The notes beneath the pieces are model-generated. The model had not been told where the DNA came from and ran no database searches. It saw nothing but the letters and a program-made list of their open reading frames with translations. The translations under genes were made by a program, and so were the position numbers. DNA of 64,000 nucleotides. Origin: Vibrio tubiashii ATCC 19109 (lineage in GTDB: Bacteria > Pseudomonadota > Gammaproteobacteria > Enterobacterales > Vibrionaceae). The DNA lies in the NCBI RefSeq assembly GCF_000772105.1, contig NZ_CP009354.1, forward strand, positions 248,001 to 312,000, read 5' to 3'. Below, in pieces: positions 20,881-32,900 of this stretch (its first letter is position 1; every line of letters starts with the position of its first letter).

Positions 20881-22842
20881 TTACTTCTGTAGGTCGATTT
20901 GGTAAACACCAAAGCCAACATCATCCGTCGCGACACGTTTCATTGGGTACTGACCTTTCGCTTCAATGAATTTCGCTGCTTTTTCACTTGGTGATGTTTC
21001 AAAGCGGATATCAAGTTTGTTGTCTGACTTGATTGGAGCGAATGACCAGTTGTTGTCAGCGCTTGGCGTTACTTCACCTTTCTCTTGGCTTACACGAGTG
21101 ATGTACGCTGCGATAACTGAACGGTTTTCATCTGGAGAATCAAATGCGACAAACTCAGCGCCTGTTCCTGGGAACTTGTTGCTGTATGCGCGGTAGTTGT
21201 TGGTTGCGATGATGAAATCTTGCTTCATATCGATTGGCTTACCTTGGTAAGTCAGGCCAACAATACGCTCGGCATCTTGGTTAACGACTTTACAGTTACC
21301 ATCGTATTTCGCTGGTTGAGTGACGTCGATTTGGTAGTTTACACCGTCGATAACATCGAAGTTGTAAGTGCGGAAGCCATCCCAGTCGATAAGTTGCTGT
21401 GGTGCAGTGCTGTTGACGTCGATTTGCTTAAACTGTCCAGCGGTACACTCTAACCACTCTTTGACTTCTTTACCGGTGACCTTCATCGCTACTAGCGTGT
21501 TCGGGTACAGGTATAGGTCTGCTGCGTTACGGAAGGTTAGCTGACCAGATTCAACTTCAGTGAAGTTTGCAGGATCATTCTTACGACCACCCGCTTTGAA
21601 TGGCGCTGCCGCAGAAAGTACTGGAATATCAGAGAGATCTGGGTCACCCTGAATGAAGCGCTCAACATAATCTTTTTGCGCTAGGTTGACGATTTGAACC
21701 GTAGGATCATCCTGAACGAGAGCTAAGAAGCTGTACATGACGTCATTCGCTTTACCAATCGGTTGGTTAACGAAATCGCGAGTACCTTTGTGGTCAGCTT
21801 CAAGTGCTTCGACCATCTCTTTATCTGCTTCAGCCAGTGACTTCTTGTTTACTTTGTCGAAGATTGGGCGTGCTTCTGATTGGCCATTAACCACAACCCA
21901 TTTGCCATCTTTCTCTTTAAGTTCTAGATCGATAACACCAACATGGCTACCCCAGCGGCCTGGCATTACTGAGGCTACGCCATTGATTGTGCCTTTTTGG
22001 TTATCAACGCCTTGAATATTGTCGAAGCCTTTACCTGGGAATACCGCATGCGAGTGACCAAATGCAATTGCGTCAATACCTTCAACTTCAGCTAAGTAGT
22101 ATGTAGAGTTTTCAGCGCCATGTTTGTATGGGTCTGCTGCTACACCTGAGTGAGGAATCGCAACGATAACGTCGGCACCCTCTTTTTTCATCTGTGGAAC
22201 AAGCTCTTCCGCTGTTTCCTTGATGTCTTTAGCGAACACCTTACCTTCTAGGTTCTTCTTATCCCAAACCATGATCTGTGGTGGAACAAATCCGATGTAA
22301 CCTACTTTGATTTCATGCTCAACGCCGTCAACGTCTTTGAATTTGTGAGACTTAATTATGTATGGCTTAAAGTAGTGCTCACCGGTTTTTTGATCAAATA
22401 CGTTAGCGCTGATGTAAGGGAAGTCTGCATCGTTGATGGTTTCAGCTAGGAACTCAAGGCCGTAGTTGAATTCATGGTTACCAATGTTGCCCACATCGTA
22501 GTCTAGTTGGTTCATCGCTTTGTACACTGGGTGTACTTCACCAACTTTGATGCCTTTAGCTGCCATGTAGTCACCCATTGGGCTACCTTGGATTAAGTCA
22601 CCGTTATCAACCAGAACACTGTTCTCAACTTCAGCGCGAGCCTGTTTTACTAAAGTAGCAGCACGAGTCAGACCAATCTTTTGCGATGGCTTATCTTTGT
22701 AGTAGTCATAATCCATGACATTAGTGTGAATATCAGTTGTTTCGACAATACGAAGTTTGATCGTATCTGCCATTGCTGGGCCTGCCATGGTTAACATGCC
22801 ACCCAGTACAGCAAGAGATAGGGGTTTCACTGCTACTTTCAT
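20881..22842 (-). CDS. cpdB: 2',3'-cyclic-nucleotide 2'-phosphodiesterase / 3'-nucleotidase, periplasmic
   Basis: Bifunctional periplasmic enzyme that opens 2',3'-cyclic nucleotides and removes 3'-phosphates, for nucleotide salvage. 653 residues against 647 in E. coli. The signal peptide ends near residue 25 (AGPAMA then DTIKLR). Metallophosphoesterase motifs follow in order: [36 protein letters not shown] and [11 protein letters not shown]. The C-terminal 5'-nucleotidase domain includes [15 protein letters not shown] monocistronic unit with its own terminator. Confidence 0.96.
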   Translation of the reverse strand: MKVAVKPLSLAVLGGMLTMAGPAMADTIKLRIVETTDIHTNVMDYDYYKDKPSQKIGLTRAATLVKQARAEVENSVLVDNGDLIQGSPMGDYMAAKGIKVGEVHPVYKAMNQLDYDVGNIGNHEFNYGLEFLAETINDADFPYISANVFDQKTGEHYFKPYIIKSHKFKDVDGVEHEIKVGYIGFVPPQIMVWDKKNLEGKVFAKDIKETAEELVPQMKKEGADVIVAIPHSGVAADPYKHGAENSTYYLAEVEGIDAIAFGHSHAVFPGKGFDNIQGVDNQKGTINGVASVMPGRWGSHVGVIDLELKEKDGKWVVVNGQSEARPIFDKVNKKSLAEADKEMVEALEADHKGTRDFVNQPIGKANDVMYSFLALVQDDPTVQIVNLAQKDYVERFIQGDPDLSDIPVLSAAAPFKAGGRKNDPANFTEVESGQLTFRNAADLYLYPNTLVAMKVTGKEVKEWLECTAGQFKQIDVNSTAPQQLIDWDGFRTYNFDVIDGVNYQIDVTQPAKYDGNCKVVNQDAERIVGLTYQGKPIDMKQDFIIATNNYRAYSNKFPGTGAEFVAFDSPDENRSVIAAYITRVSQEKGEVTPSADNNWSFAPIKSDNKLDIRFETSPSEKAAKFIEAKGQYPMKRVATDDVGFGVYQIDLQK

Positions 22843-23105
22843 TTTTTGATGCTCCGATAGCGTTTAGTAAGACGCTGCATAATGTAACAAAATGAAATGA
22901 AACAATGATTTCATTGAAAGACAAAGTGTGATGTTGAGCAATTACTTTATAGCGTTCTGCTGAGAATATCTCAAAACCGAACAAAGCTTGAACAATCTTA
23001 AAATATTCGCTTATCAGGAATTGATATAAAAAATGAAATTTTAGAATTTCAGGTAATATAACTAGAGCGCCATAATGCCTTCATAGATTAGGTAAGGGTG
23101 ACATT

Positions 23106-23975
23106 ATGGCGAGCAAGGATAAGATTTCTCAATTTCCTCTGAGCAATCAGCACGCACAGCGTAGTAAGCAAGCAGATCTCAATACAGTGGGTCAGAGTCT
23201 GCTCGGTAAAGGTGAAGTTGCACTTGTTGGCGCAGGTCCGGGTGATGTAGAACTTCTGACCTTGAAAGCGCTGCGTTTCCTTCAGCAAGCTGATGTTGTG
23301 CTTTATGACTACCTAGTATCGGATGACATCATCTCTTTGGTGCCAAGCGATACCATCTTAGTGTGTGTCGGTAAACGTGCCGGTCACCACAGTGTTCCTC
23401 AAGAAAAAACCAATCAGCTACTACTCGACTTCGCGCTGCAAGGTCACCGCGTGGTACGCATAAAAGGTGGTGATCCGTTTATCTTTGGTCGTGGTGGAGA
23501 AGAGCTAGAAGTCCTTGCGGATGCAGGCGTCTCTTTCCATGTCGTACCTGGTATCACAGCCGCAGCTGGCGCAACTGCTTATGCGGGTATTCCCCTCACT
23601 CATCGCGACTATGCTCAGTCAGCAATGTTTATCACGGGTCATTTAAAAGCCGAAAGCGATCAGATGGATTGGTCGACGTTAGCGCGCGGTAATCAGACTC
23701 TAGTGATCTACATGGGTTTGATGAAGTCGGAATACATCCAAAGCCAACTGATTGAACATGGTCGTCAGCCAGAAACACCCATCGCGATCATTGAGCGCGG
23801 TACGCACAGCAAACAGAAAGTATTCAAAGGTCAGCTCAATGAGCTTGCTGATCTCGCAAAAGACGCTCAGTCACCTTCACTTATCGTCGTTGGTGAAGTG
23901 GTGGCATTGTCCGAAAAGCTTGCATGGTTTGAACCCCAAGCAGAACAAGTCACCGCTCAGCGTCAGTCAGCCTAA
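23106..23975 (+). CDS. cobA: Uroporphyrinogen-III C-methyltransferase (SUMT)
   Basis: Makes precorrin-2 from uroporphyrinogen III with two SAM, the first step toward the siroheme of sulfite reductase. 289 residues. Tetrapyrrole-methylase motifs: [38 protein letters not shown] and [20 protein letters not shown]. It is a stand-alone SUMT, not a CysG fusion, so the dehydrogenase/chelatase domain must be elsewhere. First gene of the operon cobA-cysD-cysN-permease-cysC. The link to sulfur assimilation (cysI encodes a siroheme enzyme at 46.2 kb) explains its position. Confidence 0.94.
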   Translation: MASKDKISQFPLSNQHAQRSKQADLNTVGQSLLGKGEVALVGAGPGDVELLTLKALRFLQQADVVLYDYLVSDDIISLVPSDTILVCVGKRAGHHSVPQEKTNQLLLDFALQGHRVVRIKGGDPFIFGRGGEELEVLADAGVSFHVVPGITAAAGATAYAGIPLTHRDYAQSAMFITGHLKAESDQMDWSTLARGNQTLVIYMGLMKSEYIQSQLIEHGRQPETPIAIIERGTHSKQKVFKGQLNELADLAKDAQSPSLIVVGEVVALSEKLAWFEPQAEQVTAQRQSA

Positions 23976-24031
23976 CGCCATTTTAACTAGATTAGCCATA
24001 GGCTCAATGAGCCATAAAGGAAGCAATTAAC

Positions 24032-24940
24032 ATGGATCAAGAACGTTTAACCCATCTTAAGCAGCTTGAAGCGGAGAGTATTCACATCATTCGTGAAGTT
24101 GCCGCTGAGTTCGATAACCCAGTGATGATGTATTCAATTGGTAAAGACTCATCTGTCATGCTGCATTTGGCACGTAAAGCTTTTTACCCAGGTAAAATTC
24201 CTTTCCCGCTACTTCATGTCGATACCGACTGGAAGTTTAAGGAAATGATTAAGTTCCGTGACCGTACTGCTGAGAAATACGGCTTTGAGCTTTTGGTTCA
24301 TAAGAACCCAGAAGGTCTTGCGATGGGATGTAGCCCATTCACACATGGCTCATCTAAGCATACTGACATCATGAAAACTCAAGGTCTTAAACAAGCTTTG
24401 AACAAGTATGGTTTTGATGCGGCTTTTGGTGGCGCACGCCGTGATGAAGAGAAATCTCGTGCGAAAGAGCGTGTTTACTCTTTCCGTGACAAGAACCATA
24501 CGTGGGATCCAAAGAATCAGCGTCCTGAGTTATGGCGTACTTACAACGGCCAAATCAATAAAGGTGAGAGCATTCGTGTCTTCCCACTTTCAAACTGGAC
24601 TGAGTTAGATATCTGGCAATACATCTACCTAGAGAACATCGAGATCGTGCCACTTTACCTAGCCGATAAGCGCCCAGTTGTTGAACGTGATGGCATGCTG
24701 ATCATGGTGGACGATGAGCGTATGGAGCTTCAACCAGGTGAAAAAATCGAAGAGAAAAGCGTTCGCTTCAGAACACTTGGTTGTTACCCACTGACTGGTG
24801 CGATTGAATCTGAAGCCAATACGCTCACAGGCATTATTGAAGAGATGTTAGTTGCGACGTCCAGTGAACGACAAGGTAGAGCGATCGACCACGATCAGTC
24901 TGGATCGATGGAACTTAAGAAACGCCAAGGTTACTTCTAA
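24032..24940 (+). CDS. cysD: Sulfate adenylyltransferase subunit 2
   Basis: Catalytic subunit of ATP sulfurylase, forming adenosine 5'-phosphosulfate from ATP and sulfate. 302 residues, the E. coli length. The PP-loop [17 protein letters not shown] near residue 40 binds [23 protein letters not shown] and [16 protein letters not shown] are conserved. Partner of the GTPase CysN, which starts 20 bp downstream. Confidence 0.97.
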   Translation: MDQERLTHLKQLEAESIHIIREVAAEFDNPVMMYSIGKDSSVMLHLARKAFYPGKIPFPLLHVDTDWKFKEMIKFRDRTAEKYGFELLVHKNPEGLAMGCSPFTHGSSKHTDIMKTQGLKQALNKYGFDAAFGGARRDEEKSRAKERVYSFRDKNHTWDPKNQRPELWRTYNGQINKGESIRVFPLSNWTELDIWQYIYLENIEIVPLYLADKRPVVERDGMLIMVDDERMELQPGEKIEEKSVRFRTLGCYPLTGAIESEANTLTGIIEEMLVATSSERQGRAIDHDQSGSMELKKRQGYF

Positions 24941-24960
24941 TTAGGATCTAAGGAAAGAAC

Positions 24961-26388
24961 ATGAATAGCGCAGTTGAAGCTCAGCTTGAAGAGCTTGGTA
25001 TTGAAGGATACCTAAAACAACACCAATACAAATCACTACTTAGATTCCTCACTTGTGGTTCAGTAGATGATGGTAAAAGTACCTTGATCGGTCGCTTACT
25101 GCATGACTCTAAGCAAATTTATGAAGATCAATTAGCAGCCGTTCACAACGACAGCCAACGCGTTGGTACTACCGGAGAGCGTCCAGATCTTGCTTTGCTT
25201 GTCGATGGACTTCAGGCTGAGCGAGAGCAAGGGATCACAATCGATGTAGCTTACCGTTACTTCTCAACACAGAAACGTAAGTTCATCATTGCAGATACTC
25301 CAGGGCACGAGCAGTACACGCGTAATATGGCAACAGGGGCATCGACCTGTGATCTCGCAGTGATCTTGATTGATGCACGTAAAGGCGTACTGGATCAAAC
25401 TCGCCGTCACTCATTTATCTCAAACCTACTTGGTCTTAAGCACTTTGTGGTTGCGGTAAACAAAATGGATCTTGTTGACTATTCGCAGCAGCGTTTTGAA
25501 GAGATTCGCGATGAGTATCTTGAGTTCTCCAAAAACCTGCAAGGCGAAACCGATATTCAAATCATCCCGCTTTCTGCACTTGAAGGGGATAACGTTGTTG
25601 AGCCTAGCCCGAAAATGGCTTGGTTCGAAGGCTCGCCGTTACTTGAGATTCTAGAAAACGTGGATGTTGACCAAGATAAAGAAATTGGTGAGTTCCGTTT
25701 CCCTGTCCAATACGTTAACCGTCCGAATCTAGATTTCCGTGGCTTTGCTGGCACGATTGCTTCCGGTAGCGTCAAAGTGGGTGATGAAGTTAAGGCGTTG
25801 CCTTCAGGTAAAACGTCGAAAGTTGCACGTATCGTCACTTTTGACGGTGACCTTGAACAAGCTCAGGCAGGACTAGCCGTCACGTTAACGCTTGAAGATG
25901 AGATTGATATCAGCCGTGGTGATTTGATTGTGCTAGAGAATGCGCAAGTTGAGTCGAGTAACCACTTGCTTGCTGATGTCGTGTGGATGACAGAGCAACC
26001 ACTTCAGCCAGGCCGTGATTATGACGTGAAGATTGCTGGTAAGAAAACGGTCGGTCATGTCGAGGCGATTCGCCACCAATATGACATCAACAATCTATCA
26101 ACGCACAGCGCAGTTGAGTTACCTCTTAATGGTATCGGCTTGTGTGAGTGGACTTTAACTGAGTCTGTTGCGCTTGATGACTATCTTGCTAGCCAAGACA
26201 CTGGTGGTTTCATCATCATCGATCGCCTAACCAATGTAACGGTCGGTGCAGGTCTTGTGCGCGAAAGTCTATCAAGTGTTGAAGTGAAAAACTCTGATAT
26301 CTCTGCATTTGAACTAGAGCTGAATGCCTTAGTTCGCAAGCACTTCCCACACTGGGAAGCAAAAGATATTAGTCAGCTACTTAAATAG
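24961..26388 (+). CDS. cysN: Sulfate adenylyltransferase subunit 1 (GTPase)
   Basis: EF-Tu-like GTPase whose GTP hydrolysis drives APS formation by CysD. 475 residues. G motifs: P-loop [17 protein letters not shown] (G1), [12 protein letters not shown] (G3) and NKMDLV (G4). Two C-terminal beta-barrel domains follow. CysN is not fused to CysC here, because APS kinase is a separate gene after the permease. Confidence 0.97.
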   Translation: MNSAVEAQLEELGIEGYLKQHQYKSLLRFLTCGSVDDGKSTLIGRLLHDSKQIYEDQLAAVHNDSQRVGTTGERPDLALLVDGLQAEREQGITIDVAYRYFSTQKRKFIIADTPGHEQYTRNMATGASTCDLAVILIDARKGVLDQTRRHSFISNLLGLKHFVVAVNKMDLVDYSQQRFEEIRDEYLEFSKNLQGETDIQIIPLSALEGDNVVEPSPKMAWFEGSPLLEILENVDVDQDKEIGEFRFPVQYVNRPNLDFRGFAGTIASGSVKVGDEVKALPSGKTSKVARIVTFDGDLEQAQAGLAVTLTLEDEIDISRGDLIVLENAQVESSNHLLADVVWMTEQPLQPGRDYDVKIAGKKTVGHVEAIRHQYDINNLSTHSAVELPLNGIGLCEWTLTESVALDDYLASQDTGGFIIIDRLTNVTVGAGLVRESLSSVEVKNSDISAFELELNALVRKHFPHWEAKDISQLLK

Positions 26389-26413
26389 CTGATTGCTAGA
26401 GTAGGGAAGCGTT

Positions 26414-28138
26414 ATGTGGCAGCAAGGATTTGTGTTGGCAATTTTACTCGGCATCGTAGCATGCTTGGTAACAACACGAATTAAACCAAGTTATATCTTC
26501 GCCGGAGCAGCATTTATTGCTTTCCTTGGTGGTATGATAGAGCTAGGTGAAGTGGCGACTAATTTCACCAACTCTTCGCTACTCACTTTAGTGCTGCTGA
26601 TCTTAGCATCAGCAGCACTAGAAAAGACTCGCCTGATTAGCTGGGTAAGCCGCTCACTTTCAACCGGAAGGTTGGGTACTGTTGTAGCCAAACTGGGCGT
26701 CTCAACAGCGCTACTTTCATCTTTTACCAATAATACTGCGGTCGTGGTCTCTTTGATTGGCGCCATTAAACGTAACCAGCAGCATGCACCTTCAAAGCTA
26801 TTGATCCCGCTTTCTTATGCCGCGATCTTAGGTGGCACACTGACTTTGATCGGTACGTCGACCAACTTGATCATTAACAGCTTTGTTGAAGATGCCGGAC
26901 TACCCAGTCTTGGCTTCTTTGCTCCAACAATGATCGGTTTGTCTGTCTTACTTGGTGGCATGTTGATCTTAATCCCGCTCAGTTATCTGTTGCCCAATTA
27001 TGAAGATCATAGCCAAGATGAGTTGCCCTATTTTCTTGAGGCGAGAGTCGAACCAGGTTCGCCATTGGTCGGTCGTAGCATTAGTGAGAACAACTTACGC
27101 GCCCTACGTAAATTGTTCTTAGCCGAAGTGGTACGAGACGGTGAAACCATGCCTTCTGTTGAACCGGACTTTGTGCTTCAAGCTCGTGACCGATTGCTGT
27201 TTTGTGGTGATATTGAAAGTGTTGCTACGCTGCAAGAAATTCAGGGGCTGACCTTATTTGGCCAGCATCACCTCAACGGCCAAGGCTTTGTCGAAGTGGT
27301 GGTGAGCTCTTCGGCAAGCTTTTGCAATAAAACGCTTAAATCGAGTCACTTCCGTGATCGTTTTGATGCAGTTGTTGTTGCCATACGTCGCGGGCATGAA
27401 CGCTTACAGGGCGGGTTAGGGAATATTACGCTCAATGCGGGTGATACCTTGGTCCTTGTTCCGGGTAAACGCTTTGAGCAAGAGCGCCGTGCGCATCGTA
27501 AAGAGTTTGTCTTAGTGAATGACTTAGATTCGAGCGCGCGTTTGGATGCCAATAAGTCGGCAATGGTGTTAGTCGGTTTTGCGAGCGTTATTGCCCTTGC
27601 GCTGCTTGAGATCGTGCCGCTGATAAAAGGGTTGTCTGTTTTCCTCTTGGCTGCGCTGTTTTTTGGTGTCGTTCAGCTTGGTGAGCTTCGCAGACGTTTT
27701 CCCGTTGATATCGTAGTGATTGTTGGTTCAGCGCTCTCCATCGCTCAACTGATGCTGTCGACAGGTTTGTCCGTTAGCTTAGGCCAGATGTTTATTGAAG
27801 GCTTCAATGGTTGGGGTGTATTTGGTGCCTTGGTTGCCACTTACTTACTAACCCTGATTTTAACTGAGCTTGTAACCAATAATGCAGCGGCGGCGTTGTC
27901 GTTTCCTATCGGCTACAGCATGGCGATTGGCTACGGTGTCGACCCAATGCCATTCATTATGGCAGTGCTTTTTGGCGCTAGCGCGAGCTTTATTTCTCCC
28001 TACGGTTATCAGACCAATCTCTTGGTTTACAGTGTAGGCAATTACAAATTAACAGATTACGTTCGAGTGGGAATTCCTCTTTCTATTGTTTACTCCGTAT
28101 TGGTGTTAACGCTGATTCCACTCTTCTTTCCGTTTTAA
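26414..28138 (+). CDS. SLC13-family (sodium/sulfate-type) permease with two TrkA-C domains
   Basis: Predicted inner-membrane anion transporter with 574 residues. N-terminal and C-terminal membrane halves flank a soluble middle (about 210-370) holding two TrkA-C/RCK_C-like domains (ARVEPGSPLVGRSISENNLR; ITLNAGDTLVLVPGK). Membrane signatures include SSFTNNTAVVVSLIGAIK, GGTLTLIGTSTNLIINSF and ELVTNNAAAALSFPIGYSMA, the paired SNT-like motifs of the SLC13/DASS superfamily. Its place between cysN and cysC strongly suggests sulfate uptake for this pathway, which is inferred from context. Confidence 0.88.
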   Translation: MWQQGFVLAILLGIVACLVTTRIKPSYIFAGAAFIAFLGGMIELGEVATNFTNSSLLTLVLLILASAALEKTRLISWVSRSLSTGRLGTVVAKLGVSTALLSSFTNNTAVVVSLIGAIKRNQQHAPSKLLIPLSYAAILGGTLTLIGTSTNLIINSFVEDAGLPSLGFFAPTMIGLSVLLGGMLILIPLSYLLPNYEDHSQDELPYFLEARVEPGSPLVGRSISENNLRALRKLFLAEVVRDGETMPSVEPDFVLQARDRLLFCGDIESVATLQEIQGLTLFGQHHLNGQGFVEVVVSSSASFCNKTLKSSHFRDRFDAVVVAIRRGHERLQGGLGNITLNAGDTLVLVPGKRFEQERRAHRKEFVLVNDLDSSARLDANKSAMVLVGFASVIALALLEIVPLIKGLSVFLLAALFFGVVQLGELRRRFPVDIVVIVGSALSIAQLMLSTGLSVSLGQMFIEGFNGWGVFGALVATYLLTLILTELVTNNAAAALSFPIGYSMAIGYGVDPMPFIMAVLFGASASFISPYGYQTNLLVYSVGNYKLTDYVRVGIPLSIVYSVLVLTLIPLFFPF

Positions 28139-28150
28139 AAGGACTGAATT

Positions 28151-28768
28151 ATGACTACGGAAACGCCAACTAAAGATGAAAATGTCGTATGGCATCAACA
28201 CTCTATTGATAAGGCTTTTCGCTCTCAGTTAAAGAAGCAAAAGCCGGTGGTACTATGGTTTACCGGTCTTTCTGGTGCAGGTAAATCTACCGTAGCGGGA
28301 GCGTTAGAGACGCGTCTTGCACAAGCGGGTTTTCATACTTACCTGCTAGATGGAGACAATGTACGTCACGGCCTATGTAGTGATTTGGGCTTTTCAGAGC
28401 AAGATCGTCGTGAGAACGTTCGACGCATTGGTGAACTAGCTAAGTTGATGGCTGATGCTGGCTTAATTGTTTTATCAGCGTTTATTTCACCACATCGCGC
28501 GGAAAGGCAGTTGGTCAGAGAGATGCTACCTGAGGGAGAGTTCCTTGAAGTCTTCGTCAACACCTCACTCGAAGTTTGCGAGCAGCGTGACCCTAAAGGT
28601 TTGTACAAGAAAGCGCGAGCAGGGGAAATTGCAAACTTCACAGGTATTGATTCTGAATATCAAGCGCCGATTAACCCAGAAATAGATTTACGCGCTGGTG
28701 AGAAATCGATTGAAGCTCTGGTAGAAGATTGCTTGGCGGCTCTCAAGGAAAGACAAGTTATCGCATAA
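28151..28768 (+). CDS. cysC: Adenylylsulfate kinase
   Basis: Phosphorylates APS to PAPS, the substrate of CysH (47.9 kb). 205 residues. P-loop [21 protein letters not shown]-binding [20 protein letters not shown], and [17 protein letters not shown], which includes the serine phosphorylated in the reaction cycle. Last gene of the operon, 12 bp after the permease, with a terminator directly downstream. Confidence 0.97.
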   Translation: MTTETPTKDENVVWHQHSIDKAFRSQLKKQKPVVLWFTGLSGAGKSTVAGALETRLAQAGFHTYLLDGDNVRHGLCSDLGFSEQDRRENVRRIGELAKLMADAGLIVLSAFISPHRAERQLVREMLPEGEFLEVFVNTSLEVCEQRDPKGLYKKARAGEIANFTGIDSEYQAPINPEIDLRAGEKSIEALVEDCLAALKERQVIA

Positions 28769-28771
28769 ACT

Positions 28772-28803
28772 AAAAAACGCTTCCCTAGAGAAGCGTTTTT
28801 TAT
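28772..28803 (+). terminator. Bidirectional terminator between cysC and cheX
   Basis: AAAAAACGCTTC and GAAGCGTTTTTT form a symmetric stem with loop CCTAGA. A-tract and T-tract flank it on both sides, so it can serve cysC (plus) and cheX (minus). Confidence 0.88.
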
Positions 28804-28823
28804 TGATTCACTTGAGTGGTTTA

Positions 28824-29285
28824 CTACTCGAAACAGATCTCAATAAAAGCATTACCCCATTGAGAGGTGAAAGGCATGATGATGATAGAACCTTCACACT
28901 TGTGACGGATAGTGTGGCCTTTACCAGAGACAACAACCGGTGTAGCCATATCAAAATCGAAGCCACTTTCTGCAAGAATACGCTTTGCACCACCAGTAAC
29001 CATATTGGTGATTTCACCCACCATATCCGTTACTTCATCGTTAAGGCCATTCGGGCGCTCACCTAGCATATTCTGCATAATCTCTAATGCGAGGCTTTCA
29101 TCAAAAGTAATAGACATAGAGCCGCGGCTTTGAGTGCCAACCATCCCTATTAAACCTGATACATCTCCACGTGCGATTTCATCTTTCTTCACACGAGGCT
29201 TCTGTGGCTTCAATTCCAGCGAAGCCATCGTTTTTAATACGTTCATCAATGAAGCTAAAAACGGGTTTACAAATTCAGCGCGCAT
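28824..29285 (-). CDS. cheX: CheX-type chemotaxis phosphatase
   Basis: CheC/CheX/FliY-family protein of 153 residues. These proteins dephosphorylate CheY-P. The catalytic signature ExxN is present once (Glu91 and Asn94 in GEITNMVTGGAKRI), as in CheX. The conserved C-terminal beta strands carry GSIIIMPFTSQWG. It lies outside any chemotaxis cluster, as often in Vibrio, and is followed upstream by zur at 17 bp. The target response regulator is not shown by the sequence. Confidence 0.85.
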   Translation of the reverse strand: MRAEFVNPFLASLMNVLKTMASLELKPQKPRVKKDEIARGDVSGLIGMVGTQSRGSMSITFDESLALEIMQNMLGERPNGLNDEVTDMVGEITNMVTGGAKRILAESGFDFDMATPVVVSGKGHTIRHKCEGSIIIMPFTSQWGNAFIEICFE

Positions 29286-29302
29286 AATCTTCTTCTATAT
29301 CT

Positions 29303-29767
29303 TTATTTCGCATTGTCAGCAGAACATGCCTGACAAGTACCGTGTGACTCAATTACGTGATTATTGATGGTAAAACCATGTGCTTCCGCATTGTTCGCAA
29401 GTAAGGCTACCAAACTATCATCTTGAAGTTCAATAACGCTCCCGCATTTATCGCAAATCAATAGGTGCGAGAAATGCTTATGTGCATTGCATGAAACACA
29501 TTGAATGTAGCTATTGGTTGACTCTACCCTATGAATAAAGCCTTGCTCCAACAAAAAATCTAACGCCCGATATACGGTCGGTGGTTTTGCTTGAGGCTCA
29601 CTTTGCTTCAAATCTTCAAGTAGCTCGTAGGCACTAGAGGCCTTTGGGCTCTCACATATCAATTCAAATACGCGCTTACGCTGAGTTGTAAGGCGTACAC
29701 CTCGGGCAGAGCATATCTCTTCAACTTGCTTCACTAAATGCAGGTCCAAACTTATCACCATTACCAT
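29303..29767 (-). CDS. zur: Zinc uptake regulator Zur (Fur family)
   Basis: Zinc-responsive repressor of 154 residues. The N-terminal winged helix contains RLTTQRKRVFELICESPKAS and PPTVYRALDFLLEQGFIHRV. The C-terminal metal domain has CDKC (Cys105, Cys108), the structural zinc partner CQAC (Cys145, Cys148) and His-rich AHKHFSHLLI. The pattern favours Zur over Fur. The start is ATG 29767; a second ATG two codons later is possible. Confidence 0.92.
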   Translation of the reverse strand: MVMVISLDLHLVKQVEEICSARGVRLTTQRKRVFELICESPKASSAYELLEDLKQSEPQAKPPTVYRALDFLLEQGFIHRVESTNSYIQCVSCNAHKHFSHLLICDKCGSVIELQDDSLVALLANNAEAHGFTINNHVIESHGTCQACSADNAK

Positions 29768-29945
29768 TGGACATTTTAATAATATACCATTTCTCGCGGT
29801 TTATCGTCGCTTACTAGGTAATATCTTATAGCTTTGTCAGTAAGTTACTTATTCATAATGTGAATAATGTCTAACTTGTCTGGAACGCTATAACTTACCT
29901 TATCTACATAAAAAACGATACCAATAACAGCATTTTAGCTATTTC

Positions 29946-32900
29946 TTATCGTTGAGCTGTGTCCAAGATCTGCAATCCACGCTCAAAATCGAATTCTTCG
30001 ACCACGCGGGAAAGCTCTGATAACTGAGCACTGCTCAAGCCAATCTGCTTGCCTGAGTCAATGTCATTGATGATGGCTACCGCCTCGGTATCGCTTTGTT
30101 CAATGGCCGAGTAGAGCTTTTCATATGTCTCTTGGTCATAATTTTTAGTTGTAGCTTGTACCGTTTTCGTTTCTGGTTGTGAGGCGGCAAGAGCTTGCTC
30201 TATCCTGTCAATTAATTGCTTAAGTTGCTGGATTAACTCTTTACGTAAAGTGCTGTTATCTAGATCTTGCTCTAGTGAAGCACTTAGCTGGTGGAGTTCA
30301 CTAGCACCAATATTTCCAGATACCCCTTTGAGAGAGTGAATATTGCGCTTTCTCACCTCTTTGTCTTGATCTGAAAGTGCCAGCAAGACAGCATCAGTGT
30401 CTCGATATGTCGTGGCAAAACGCTCAAGAAGCTTTTTGTACAAGTTGCTATTACCGCTAGAGCGAATCAGTCCCGCTTGTGTATCGACGCCTTCAATTTC
30501 AGGAATGTCTGAATTGTGCTGCGCAGACTGTGCGACAAACTGTTGAGGATGTTTTGGCGTAATCCATTTGGCCAGAGTGCTAAACATACTTCCGACATCA
30601 ATAGGTTTAGCAATAATGTCGTTCATTCCTGCTTCTGCGGCTTTGACCTTATCTCGTTCCATCACGTTAGCTGTCATGGCGATAATGGGTATCGAATGGT
30701 CACTTAGCTTGGTGCGAATATATTGGGTAGCTTCATAGCCATCCATAATTGGCATTTGGCAATCCATCAGAATGCCATCGAACTCATTGGTCTTATACAG
30801 ATCGAGAGCAACCTGACCATTCTCCGCCACGGTGACATGCATTTGTTGGCCTTCAAGAAGCTCAATAGCCAACTCTTGGTTGATTTCATTATCCTCAACT
30901 AACAGAAGTTGGGCGCCAGCCAGTTGCTGAACATTGGCTAGTTGGTTCTGCTCTTCTGCCTCACTGCGACTTAGACGAGCATGGTCAACGCCGTACAGAG
31001 AAACAATGGCATCAAAAAGATGAGACGCTGTTATCGGCTTATCGAGAATACTAGGAACCGTAATGCCTCTTTGTTCAATGATTTCGGTGAGTTCCTCTCG
31101 ACCGAAGGCGGTCAACATAAGTGGTTTTGGCTGTTGAGATTGAGAAATCTGAGCTTTAACCATCTCAAGTAAATCAATGCCATCTTTGCCAGGCATTTGC
31201 CAGTCAGTGATCAGTAGATCATAAGGTTGTTCATTGCTGAGTGCTTGATTGAGCTCAGCGAGTGCGTCATCTGCACTGCTTACGCTGTGAGCGTCAAATC
31301 GTAGTGATTCAAGGATATCTTCAACAATAATTCTAGCGCTGGCATTGTCATCGACGACAAGTACTCTCAGTTTTCCTAGCTCGACAGGAACCGCGATCTC
31401 TTCTTGTTTCAGGGCGTGACTGACTTTGGAGGCTACAGTAAAGGTAAAGCATGAGCCTTTACCTGCTTCACTTTCTACACGGATATCCCCGCCCATTAAC
31501 TGGCTAAGTTCTTTACTGATGGCTAACCCTAATCCTGTACCACCATATTTTCGTGTGGTTGAGCTATCAGCTTGAGTGAACTTGCTAAACAACTTAGCGG
31601 TTTGTTCGGCTGTCATGCCTATACCACTGTCTTCAACACTAAATTCTAGTACTAGGTCATCACCATTACGTTCGGCAACTCGAATGGATATTTTGATTTC
31701 CCCTTTCTCTGTAAACTTGACCGCGTTATTGGCGAGGTTAATTAAGATCTGCCCAAGGCGCAGAGGATCGCCGACTAAGGTAGTGGGCACGTCACGATCA
31801 ATGTGGATCAGCAGCTCAAGTCCGCGTTCAGAAGCACGTAAACCAACAAGGTTCGAAATATTGTCGAGTACATTTTCTAAATGGAAATCGACGTTTTCAA
31901 TATCTAGCTTACCCGCTTCAATCTTAGAAAAGTCGAGTATGTCATTGATCAGCCCAAGTAGGGAGTCTGCAGACAGCTTAACTTTATGAATGTAGTTACG
32001 CTGAGCTTTAGTTAAATCGGTTTTGAGCGCCAAGTAGCTCATACCTATAATCGCATTCATCGGGGTGCGGATTTCGTGGCTCATATTCGCTAAGAAATCC
32101 GACTTAGCGCTGTTCGCTGAATCTGCGTCATCACGCGCAATCGCAAGCTTTTCGGCAAATCGCTCTAAGGCAGAGTGAGATTTATTGGCTAGAAAGCCTA
32201 GGAGTAAAAGTGTAACTAGGAAGATTGCACCACCAATGGCTAGATTACGTGCGATACTGCCAGAGTCTTCCACTGTGGCTAGCTGTGCTTCATAGCCAGG
32301 TAAGATTAGCTCAATGATGGCTTGATGCTGCTGTTTGAGTGCTTGGATTTGACGGTTTTTCTCACCACGTAAGTCTGTGAGCTGATTGAACAGAGTTAGG
32401 TAATCTTGTGTCGCGTCTTGTAGCGTACTGATTTGAATTTGTTCATCCTCAGTGACAACTTGCTCATAGAGGTTTTCTAACAGTTCGATGGCAGCAATAA
32501 GGTTGTTCTCAACTTCTGTTTTAAGCTGTAACTGACGCTCAATTTGTTGAGTAATAGCGTAGTCTTTGTCACTTTGCTGTGCATTACTAATCTCAGTGTG
32601 TAATACCAATAAGTTGGTGCTGATAGAAAGCTTGTCACTAATAGAGAGCTGAACATTGGTTACGGCTTGCTGGGCGAATTTGAGTCGTTGCTGGAGATGT
32701 GAACGTAGCTCGATTGAGACCCGAGTCAGTTCAGTGACCGATCTTTCTATCTGGGAAGATATATTCGCCTGCAGAGGTTTAGACAACTTCGGCCAACTGC
32801 GAAGTTGAACTAAGGCTGAGCTGTAACGGTTTTTTGCATTCTTGATTAGAGCAATTGTCTGTTGGCTTTCGCTATCGGTGACGTCGCGCTCAAGTTTATT

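Noticed and set aside
21737..22015. 92-codon plus-strand frame opposite cpdB
   Set aside because: Antisense shadow; Ser-, Leu- and Pro-rich with no start signal.
26414..28138. Permease inside the cys operon as a horizontally acquired insertion
   Set aside because: Gene spacing and composition match its neighbours, and this order is, as far as I recall, usual in vibrios.
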